Assembly: GCA_050084985.1 (NCBI GenBank)
Contig: JBITNC010000001.1
Coordinates: 182,156,001 to 182,220,000 of the forward strand
Reading direction: 5' to 3'
DNA length: 64,000 nt
Source: Nageia nagi
Lineage: Eukaryota; Pinophyta
Positions 55,801-64,000 of this stretch are shown here, piece after piece. A program made the position numbers and the translations under genes. The first letter of the stretch is position 1; each line of letters starts with the position of its first letter. The notes beneath the pieces were generated by a model that searched no databases, was not told the DNA's origin, and saw only the letters and a list, made by a program, of their open reading frames with translations.

Positions 55801-57843
55801 GATTTTAAAACTTCCATAAGGGCATCTCTATGACCTTTTTATGTTTGAAGTAAATAAAAAATAAACATTTTTGTGGGTAAGGACTTGAGTTGTTGTGTGA
55901 TGTTATATTTAATTGTAACTATAAGATGCCTTTAATTTTGAATATGGGTAGGACCTCTTGGACCTTGAACGGACCCTCTAGAATAATTATGCCTTTGAGG
56001 TTGATGTGAAATTTAGATATCTTGATTGAGAGGGTTACATTTTTGGTTCCTTGTAATTGCATGAATCATACCAATAAAATTATACATAAAAGAAGGAATA
56101 TCATAGTTTACTTGATTTGCCTCAATTTGATTTTACCTTGGAAGTGGATCCTTATAAAAATTTAGATTTTGGTTTGAGGGTGTAAGTTGATTATCTATAA
56201 AAAGGTCCACTCTTTCAATTAAATCTTGAATCATATTAGCTTGATTCCCTTTTGTTCTATGGAAGGCAAAATATTCATTCTCCTTGTACTAAATAGGTTT
56301 TGGAATATTGGGGTCTTCTTGTATAATACCAATAACTATAATTATTTATGCATTTAAATATTTTTGCAAGACATTAGAAAGCAAATAAAAAATAAGGGTA
56401 TAATCTATCTTGGATCTTAGTGGTATTGGCCTTGGTTGGTTATCTTAAGGGCCTTGGTTTGGATACAGTATGGATTAGTTGGTGGTGGTGGTATAGGAGG
56501 TGGTTATGGTGTAATGGATGGTTGGATCAATATCACTTGGTTCACATGAGGTTAAGGAGGGGTTGGAAAGGGTCCTTTCCTCTTTTGGTGATCTTGCTTA
56601 TTTCTAATATTTATATCACCATTTTGCACATTTACACCTTTAATCCTTTTGGCCATTCTAATAGCTTCTTCAAAAGAAGGTAGGTGTTGGATTTGAAGTG
56701 TATTTAAAATATATTTTACATGATGTGATTCAATTTAGATTAAGGTATGGGGAATGTAATCTCATGGATAATAACTCTCTAACTTATAACATAATCAACA
56801 ATTGGATCATCTTGGGATTGCTTAATGTTATAAAAATCACTTAAAGTAGTTTGTAATTTAATATTAATGGAAAAGTGATAAAGAAATAGATTTGCCAATT
56901 GTTGAAAAGTGTGGAGAGAGTATTGGTCTAGGCTATTATACCAATGCAAGTATTGACAACTCAAGATCATGGGAAATATTCTTAACATTAAAGGATCAAT
57001 ATGGTTAATCAAATAACACTCATGTTTGAAAATTCTCAAATGATCTTTTGGATCCTCTTTACCTTTAAACTTGTCAAACTTTGGAAGATCAAAATTGTTT
57101 GGCCAAACATAGTATGGAAATGAAGTATGAATAGGTTTATTGCACAATTGCTCATATGTATGGCTATAATTTGGATCTTGGTTATCAACCTTCAACTTTT
57201 ACAATCTATCAAGGATAGCTTGGGTAGAAACCAAAAAGGATCTAACCTAGAGGTATATTGAAGATTTAAGAAACATTGATTAGCTTGTTGTGAAGTGGAA
57301 GCATGATAATTATTGTCTTGATGCATGTTGTCTTGGGCTTTGAATTGTGTTGATTTGTAGAATAATATAATATGGAGGAATGTGGAATCTTTTAGGAATG
57401 GTGATATTGGAAGGATTTTGGACTTGAGTGGTGACTATGGTAGATGGGATTGAAGATGATGGTATGGATTGGGATACAATAGGAATGGTGAAAGTAGTAA
57501 TGGAAGATATTCTCCTATTGTTTAGATCAAAATTAGGATCTACCAAGACACTATTTTGGGAAGATGTGGTAGGAATGGATTGTAAATCAAGAGCTACAAA
57601 GAAGGATTCTCTATGGGCTATATTAATTATTGGAGGTTGAATAATAGCTAAGGATCTTACTTGGCTTGCAATTTGTTTGGATTTAAGAAATTTGAGGATA
57701 GATTCAACATTATCCAACACATATTGTTTAAATTACTAAATGGAATCCTCTTATGTTGGATCTACAATAGTTTGGGTGATAGTAGGAATGAACTATTCTA
57801 GTTCTTTAGTATCTTGTAGAGGTCTATTTCTAGTTTTTACCAT
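55801..57843 (-). pseudogene. T1 gag pseudogene
   Basis: The reading starts at ATG 57,843 (MVKTRNRPLQDTKELE). The open frame 57720-57310 is a Ser/Ile/Pro-rich N-terminal region. The capsid lies in 57195-56779: FDLPKFDKFKGKEDPKDHLR, HWYNSLDQYSLHTFQQLANL and LSDFYNIKQSQDDPIVDY, a clear gypsy Gag pattern. The C-terminal part (56,770-55,800) is broken by stops and I could not place a zinc knuckle. Plus-strand frames such as 57428-57640 and 56420-56683 are shadows. Confidence 0.85.
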
Positions 57844-58590
57844 GCTTTTGAATAATATTTTATTTTTTGAAACTCTCTATTTTAGAAATGAAACTACATT
57901 TTAATAGTCTGACTAAATGCATTAACAATTTTTGCATAGTCAAAATTTTACTACATTTTCTAAAATGCAAAGGCATTTTAGTACAGTTAAATTCAAAAAA
58001 TAAAAATGATAGGGATTATAACTATTTTGATTTTAGATTTTAAATTTTAGAAATCAAACAAAACATAGACAAAGAATTGTAAATAATCATGAATGCAAGC
58101 ACTCACATATGATCAATGAAAGTTCATCTAGCAACCCCATAATACTATTTCATAATATTTTGATGTTTATTTTTTATATTCTTTCAGAATTACACAATGA
58201 GTATGGGGTAATACTCTAGAATTATTTATTCTTTCATTTCTTTAAATAAATCCTTCTTAACTCCTACTTCCTTTTCCCCTTTCACATGTATTTCACCTTT
58301 TTATCAATATTATGTCAAGTCTAAATAGTTCTAGATGTTGTCATTATCTGACTATTGTTTATATGTAGGTTAGTCTTAGGTATTTTCTCTCAAAAGGTCT
58401 ATCACTATCTAGTGGGTGTTCTAATAACTCCTATAAATAGACCTTAGTTGATTTAATTATCTTCTTGAGAATTATATATATAAAAGAGTCATAATTTATG
58501 AAATTTTCATCTAATTCACATATGAGAACAAATGTACCATATCCAAGTAGTATTGTAATATGAAAAGAAAATAAGTGTCTAAGTAAAGTA

Positions 58591-58662
58591 TAGGAGTTAT
58601 TATAAATATAAGTCTAGGAGTTATTATAAGTATAAGTTTAGGAGTTGTTGTAGATATAAGTT
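58591..58662. repeat. 24-bp tandem repeat, three units
   Basis: TAGGAGTTATTATAAATATA plus AGTC, then two variants, at 58591, 58615 and 58639; the period is exactly 24 bp. Confidence 0.88.
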
Positions 58663-59951
58663 CAGGTCATATCTAGCTCTCTAATGAGTGATATCATATA
58701 GCCCACCATTTTTCAATAAGTATTGACTTAATAATGAGAATTTATGGTGATTGTTGCAAGTTGATCAATTAGAGCTCATCAATTTTTATTAATGACATCA
58801 CCATTTTTGTGTGAAATTAGCAAGTCTTAGCATAAGCAATAATGAGCACTATTTCATTCAATGGGAGATATTTCATAAATAGATCAAATATAACCTACTA
58901 ATTTTAAGCAATGATGTTAAACATTTTAGCTAAAATCAATAGGTCCCAAGATAATGAATGGTGGGAAGTACCACACTGGTAAGCACTACCATATTTAATA
59001 AAAGATACTACCTAGAGCCAATCCAACAAAACTAATCGATTTCCAAAGATGATGTCACACCTCCTACCTAAAATTCATAGGTGCTAAGAGAAACTTGATT
59101 ATCATTAGAGCCTGATTAGAAGAAATAGAACTCATCATATTGAAAGAAGAATAATGGGTAAGAAGTAACACATGGGTGCACTTGATCATAAGTGTTTGAC
59201 CCCTAGGGCTTTGTTAATATGTCAACTATGATGAATTTCCACATGATAGTGGTAGTTTCTTCTTGGACTTAAATGATATACTATTCATTACCCACATTAC
59301 TCCATGTAACTAAAAATATAGTACTGATCATTAATGATTGCAAAGAAGTAGATAGCTACCAATAGAGCATAGTGTTAGATCATACCAATCAAGTTACAGA
59401 TAAGTGCATCTTTAATCATCTATAGATCCAAGAGAAAAGAGTCAATGAAAAATCAAGAAGATTATGGTTCAATGAGTACAATGGCTCAAAAATTTCAAAT
59501 TCCTAGACTATGGTGTCGTTGGTACTTATTTATTATGTAATCTAACACAATTGTGATATTAATTATAAATAGCTTTCCTTACTATTTTCAATCAACAGGA
59601 GTATTTATGTATATTAATGATAGAAAACCACCCAATAGGGCATGTAAATGTATAAATAGTGGACTATTATAAGTCCAAATGGTTAAACATTTTAGCAAAT
59701 TTGCCCAAGTATGTAAGATGCTTTCATATATGATAATGTAGAATGATAATGCTTTGCCCTTTACAACAAGTGGTTATTTATTACACTTTGTGAATGTTAT
59801 CTATGAAATGATGTTTTAAGTTATGGCTATGCATTGTGATTGTGAGACCCCAAGGATAAGATAGTTCACTATTCTTAATCTTGGTTATGGATTGCTTCTT
59901 ATGCTACAATGCTCAAGTTATATAGTTGTTGTTTACTTAGTTTAATGTTTT

Positions 59952-60069
59952 TATCTCTTTCCCATTACTCTTTACCTTTTTATATCTTTCCTATTACTCT
60001 TTACCTTTTTATATCTTTCCTATTACTCTTTACCTTTTTATTTCTTTCTTGTTACTTTTAACCTTCATA
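59952..60069. repeat. 29-bp pyrimidine-rich tandem repeat, about four units
   Basis: ATCTTTCCTATTACTCTTTA then CCTTTTTAT, repeated. The first and last units are more diverged than the middle two, which are identical. Confidence 0.88.
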
Positions 60070-60070
60070 G

Positions 60071-60080
60071 TATATAAATA
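60071..60080 (+). promoter_or_regulatory. TATA box, putative T2 LTR promoter
   Basis: TATATAAATA lies about 165 bp before the inferred LTR end at 60,236, a plausible place for an LTR promoter. Confidence 0.45.
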
Positions 60081-60241
60081 TTGACCTATAATTTGAATAT
60101 TGAGTAGAAGATCAAAATGAGAGCATCCCCACCACCTTTTGCTATTTCAAGGACCCTACTATTGTGGAAAATGGAGAACTCAACTAGACCAAACTTTTAA
60201 GGTTACATTATATCGATCAATAGTAGTAATCATTCATTTTT

Positions 60242-60259
60242 TGGTACACTCGATGGGAT
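60242..60259 (+). other. T2 primer-binding site
   Basis: TGGTACACTCGATGGGAT. TGG followed by a GC-richer stretch in this very AT-rich context, about 280 bp before gag, is the expected form of a primer site. The form (TGGCGCACTCGGTGGGA-like) resembles that of other Tat-type elements; tRNA species not assigned. Confidence 0.6.
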
Positions 60260-60525
60260 ATGAATTAAATTCTATATTTAGTGGGTGTAGATAGGCCAGA
60301 TAACTATGTCTGGTAGGATATCAATTAGATATTTCAAATATTATAAGGTTCTTATCACCTTATTGATGACTCTATTATCACCCAGAGCTGTCAGTTCCTC
60401 ATAGGAGGACTAAGTGAAAGATTTTTAAGATTATATCCCTAATAATCCCCTTAAAGGTAATTCCATTAACAAATATATTTGATTCAAACCCAAAAAATGC
60501 TTCACCTAATACTACTATTTAGAAC

Positions 60526-61720
60526 ATGGCTCAACTTATCAATTTTCTTGCTTGGAATAATGGTAATCCTTTAGTAGTTATTGCTAACTCACCAACTATT
60601 TCTCAAGAAGCCTTCAAAGTTTTGCCCAAATATGATGGATCTAGTAAATAACCATATGAAAATTATTAATATGTATCTTTATTAGCTTAAAGCTTTGATA
60701 TCACTAATGAAACAATGATGACTAGGTTGTTGTCACACTCTTTTGAAGAAAAAGTAGCTAAATGGTTCAGAATTATTACCCATTAATCTATAAATACATT
60801 TGGAGAGTTATGTAAGAATTTAATCAAAATATTTGCTATAGATGGTGATGATAGTACCTTACTAAGCCTCATATAATATATCAAAAGGCACTTTCATGGT
60901 TCTATTGATGATTTCAATATCAAATTTGAGAAAACATGAAAATCTCTTATAGTAAGGATAATACCAATGAATGCACAAGCTTTGGTGTACTATAAGAAAT
61001 CCTTTCTCTTGGATTTTAATATGCTTATTGTTATGTCAATAGATACTTTCCCATATGTTTACTAATTTGCTAAAACCTCTAAATATACTTTGGTGTCCTA
61101 TGGAAAGATGCAACCTAAGATCATTATGCCCTTATTTCCCAATTTACCTCTTAAATAAGCTCCTTAAATTGCTCATCTTAGAATCTTAGCCTTACCATTT
61201 CCTCCTAAACCCATTGTTCAGAATTAAATACTAGCACTACCTACACCTCCATCTACTAGTACAAGTGTTGATTCTAAATTTCAAGAGGAGGAAAGAATAA
61301 GGTAATTATAAGTAACTATTAGGAACCTTACCAATAAGCTCACTCTATAAGAGAGAAAAAACTAAGGGTTTAACTATAGAAGATACGATAATTAGTATCA
61401 GCCTAGATTCCAACCTAAGACTAAATAGGAAGAATAACTAAGTGTACCAAAAGCAATTGATAATGTTGTTATGATAGGTTTTGTAGAAAGTGATGCTCTA
61501 GGCTTTATAGAGTGGTGTCCTCCATGTTCAACTCCTCATCTCCTAGACTCATGTGCCATCTATCAACATTGGTATTTGAGCTTGCATTTAGACCAAATGG
61601 TGGAACCTACATTAGATCTTACTACTTACCTTACCATTTTCAATTTTTATTTTCTAATATATTCTAGAGAACAAGCCAACTATGTTTAAACTATATCTTC
61701 TTCTTCAATAGTCCCACAAC
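60526..61720 (+). pseudogene. T2 gag pseudogene
   Basis: From ATG 60526 (MAQLINFLAWNNGNP) the frame, with stops, gives FKVLPKYDGSSK, SHSFEEKVAKWFRIIT, INTFGELCKNLIKIF and FHGSIDDFNIKFEKT, the order of a gypsy capsid. A Pro-rich stretch follows (about 61,130-61,260). A knuckle of CX2CX3HX4C form lies near 61,515-61,555 (WCPPCSTPHLLDSCAIY) in the open frame 61471-61689. Most stops look like CAA/CAG to TAA/TAG changes. Confidence 0.82.
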
Positions 61721-61739
61721 AACCCCAACTTACTTAGCA

Positions 61740-62660
61740 TAATCAACAATACATTCCAATGCAACCTAAACCTAAAAAATATAAGGCTCCTTTGGTTCAG
61801 CTACAGAATCAACAAAATCAATTCCTAAAATATTTAGGTCATGTTTCTTATAATTTGAGTACTAATGTCCTTATTGAAAGAAACCTCACTATAGCCAAAA
61901 AAGAAGTCCCAAATAAAGAGAGGCCTAATCCATTAAGATATCCTTTCATTACAAATCATCATAAAGAGAAGGCCACTCAATAGTTCAAAACACATCAACT
62001 AACTAAAATAAATAAATTTGTCCCATATGCTCCATATACTATTATGGAAGAACTAAAGAAAACTCCTTTTAAAATTATCATGTTTGACGCATTAAGGATT
62101 CTAGGTCAACTAGATCTTTTACAATAAAATTTGAAACTTAAAAATAGTAAAAAAAAAGTAAATGAGGGTTTGGAATATCTAATTATGTCCCTCTAACTCC
62201 CTTAGGTATAAGGAGACCCCCACCATTGTATATTTTCATTAGATTGGAAGGTTGGGTAGTTAATAACTACATGATAGATATCAAAGTTGCTATTACCATG
62301 ATTCCCAAAGCTGTTGCAAATGAAATAAAACTATATATTATAAGGTACACTTATGGTGTCATACAATTGGGTTTTTCCTCTATAGATGTTGTTTTTAGTA
62401 TCAAAGGATTTCAAAAAACTCTTAATGCATTCCTTGATATTTTTTTGATTCAAGATATTATTATTGTTGATCTTCCACCCCTATTAGGAATCTATTTATC
62501 TAGAGAATTTACTACCAAATTGGGAGGTTACTTGGCATTAGATTATACACATCTTCTACTTCCCTTCCAAAATAAAAAAGTTAAGATTCAAAATGAGGGT
62601 ACCAAAAGTGTTGATCTTAAGAAGATCATAGAATAGAACTATATGAATGGCCTAAACCTA
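61740..62660 (+). pseudogene. T2 aspartic protease pseudogene with upstream linker
   Basis: The linker (61,740-62,130) has a Gln/Lys/Pro-rich part and LKKTPFKIIMFDALRILGQL, a block that precedes protease in Tat-type polyproteins. The protease is open at 62226-62636: NNYMIDIKVAITMIPKAVAN, where the family has D-T-G-A, so the catalytic Asp is kept but T-G is now I-K. It continues GVIQLGFSSIDVVFSIKGFQ, IQDIIIVDLPPLLGIYLSRE and KLGGYLALDYTHLLLP. The last is the characteristic end of the domain. Confidence 0.85.
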
Positions 62661-62829
62661 TAGAAGTATTAGAGAGAGACAAACTCAGAGACACACTCCT
62701 TACAACTAAAATTATTTTAGCAAATGACTTAAACTATAGAGTGAAAAATGTTGGCATGGGTAATTATTATTTATATAAAAATACATAACCAATTTCAATC
62801 ACAACTAAAAGGGAACATGATATTTAGAT

Positions 62830-63230
62830 AATGTAATTTGATGAAGCTAGATGTAAACATGGATGTGGAGCTAGAGTTGTATTCAAATCTCCATAGGGAC
62901 ATATGAAGAGATTCTCATTTAGATTCACATGGATTTGCAAAAACAATGTTGTTGAATATGAAGCCCTTTTTTTAGGTTTATCTAAAGCAATAAATATGGG
63001 TATTAGATGTCTAATTATGTATGGTATTTAGAATTGGTCATAAAATAAGTTAGAAACTAGATTAGTGAAAAATATCACTATATGAAGACCTATATGAATA
63101 GAGTTTGAGATTTATTGAAGTCATTATTATCTATCAATTTTATATCTATTCCTAGGAGGTACAACCAAATAGCTAATGCACTTGTTGGTAGAGGGGCCTA
63201 TTACAACCATGTTCATCACAAAAGTGGAAG
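62830..63230 (+). pseudogene. T2 archaeal-type RNase H pseudogene, upstream of reverse transcriptase
   Basis: Reads FDEARCKHGCGARVVFKSP (family FDGA..GAGxVF, about 62,839-62,897), then FSFRFTWICKNNVVEYEALF and LGLSKAINMGIRCLIMYG (62,921-63,028; the Glu of EYEAL is kept, the GDS motif after it is lost). The closing helix is decayed: SLSINF, IPRRYNQIANALVGRGA (near 63,125-63,200), where the family has ADALA. It is placed between protease and reverse transcriptase. Confidence 0.8.
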
Positions 63231-63714
63231 CTTTAAAGTCAAATTTCAATGTACACTAGTAGTGCCCAATGCCACAAATTTCTAGCAAGTTTTTGATTCT
63301 GATGAGCATATTATGAATTTCCTATTGGATTAAATAGTAGCTCACACTTTTGGCATTAAAGAATTACTTGACTACTTCTAAGATTTAGATGTTATTCAAC
63401 TTTAAAATAATATCATACCAAAAGGTTTACTCTCTTTTGAAATAATATTCATTTCAAAAGATGTTTAGAAAGCCAAATCTTTAGCCATTCAAAAGGAGAG
63501 TCATATTGAGATAGAAATAGAACCTTAGAAGTATATAAATGGTGGATAAAAATATTTATATGTAGAAAAGGAAGTGATATCTCTGATTTATCATGAGTTC
63601 TCAAAAGTAATTACCTGAACTTATGATGACCTAAAGACATATGAGAAAAGTGTTATCCAACATACCATTCAGTTTGAATAGAGGCCAAACCATAAAGGAA
63701 AAAATAAAGGTTGA

Positions 63715-64000
63715 TCAACCCAAAAATAGAAGAAGCCATGAAATAAGAATTGATGAAACTACTTGATTCAAGAATAATCTATCCCATTAAGATTTCTTCT
63801 TAGGTTGTAAATCTATTTTTAGTTAGAAAGAAAAGTGGGCAAATTAGATTATGTGTTGATTTTAAAAACCTGAATCAAGTGTCTCTCAAAGATAATTATC
63901 CTTTTCCACCAATAGAATAGATCTTGCATAAAGTAGCTAGAGCTTGCTACTTTTCAATGATTGATGGCTACTCAAGATTCAACCACATATGGGTAAAGGA
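63715..64000 (+). pseudogene. T2 reverse transcriptase, N-terminal part (cut by window end)
   Basis: Reads NPKIEEAMK, ELMKLLDSRIIYPIKISS, VRKKSGQIRLCVDFKNLNQ, VSLKDNYPFPPIE and FSMIDGYSRFNHIWVKE up to base 64,000. These are the first blocks of gypsy reverse transcriptase (I/L-RxCVDYRxLN, DxxSGYxQI). At least two stops are present. The active site lies outside the window. Confidence 0.87.

Larger units (their letters stand above)
28021..57843 (-). mobile_element. T1: Tat-type Ty3-gypsy element on the minus strand, host of G2
   Basis: On the minus strand the order is gag (from ATG at 57,843), protease, long spacer, reverse transcriptase, RNase H, archaeal-type RNase H and integrase (ending near 28,050). 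That is the order known for the plant Tat lineage of Ty3-gypsy. The RNase H gene is interrupted by G2 at 29,985/52,592; deleting G2 and one copy of the 5-bp duplication restores a continuous frame across the joint. LTRs and primer-binding site were not identified, so the outer limits are those of the coding region only. Confidence 0.85.
57844..60236. other. Unassigned region, probably T1 leader/LTR and T2 5' LTR
   Basis: No gene on either strand. The right end (from an unknown start up to about 60,236) should be the 5' LTR of T2, because a primer-binding site follows. The left end should hold T1's leader and 5' LTR. Two small tandem repeats (58591-58662, 59952-60069) lie here. I could not find LTR partners for either element. 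Confidence 0.5.
60237..64000 (+). mobile_element. T2: forward Tat-type Ty3-gypsy element, truncated by the window end
   Basis: After the inferred LTR end come a primer-binding site, gag, protease, an archaeal-type RNase H and the start of reverse transcriptase, all on the plus strand and all with stops. The extra RNase H lies before reverse transcriptase, unlike in T1. The normal RNase H, integrase and 3' LTR must lie beyond 64,000 if present. Confidence 0.85.

Noticed and set aside
57428-57640. Plus-strand 70-codon frame
   Set aside because: Shadow of the T1 gag N-terminal region on the minus strand.

Overview
The window is nuclear DNA of a land plant, most likely a seed plant with a large, repeat-filled genome. 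It is AT-rich and holds no intact host gene. Nearly everything recognisable is LTR retrotransposon of Ty1-copia or Ty3-gypsy type, inserted one inside another and decayed by C-to-T and G-to-A changes. Primer-binding sites of the initiator-Met type (TGGTATCAGAGC) and repeated plant mobile domain (PMD) sequences point to plants. I cannot name the species. Element names used below (C1-C3, G2, T1, T2, PM1, PM2, E0) are my own.

Left nest (1-25,440). Two diverged copies of a unit with a non-coding leader and a PMD gene lie in tandem (1-1,676 and from 2,411). The second PMD copy is split at 3,845 and resumes at 24,291. The 20.4 kb between is an unidentified element, E0, with a five-fold array of about 308 bp. 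E0 is itself split by a forward copia element, C1 (4,207-19,780), and C1's RNase H is split by a gag-only gypsy element, PM1 (11,062-18,257).

Right nest (28,021-57,843). A minus-strand gypsy element of Tat type, T1, carries a second (archaeal-type) RNase H after the normal one. Its RNase H gene is split by a forward gypsy element, G2 (29,986-52,591). G2's integrase is hit twice: by a minus-strand copia element, C2 (34,902-40,900), and by PM2 (41,118-51,608). PM2 contains a short young copia derivative, C3 (45,263-47,726), which has a perfect target duplication. At the right edge a forward Tat-type element, T2 (LTR end near 60,236), runs out of the window; there the extra RNase H precedes reverse transcriptase.

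The most notable objects are PM1 and PM2, two elements of one family. Each has a gag gene and primer-binding site on the minus strand, no pol, and a PMD gene on the plus strand, antisense to the element's own transcript. Both keep an 89-bp GT-AG intron in the PMD gene, as expected if the antisense gene is never spliced from the genomic RNA. Their LTRs, leaders and spacers carry a dispersed short palindrome (GGACCG-N4-CGGTCC), and rapidly changing tandem arrays lie beside the polypurine tract. Other elements also carry family-specific structures: covarying hairpins in C1 and C3, a CATAAGG-type array in place of gag in C2, and a dispersed module of about 50 bp in G2.
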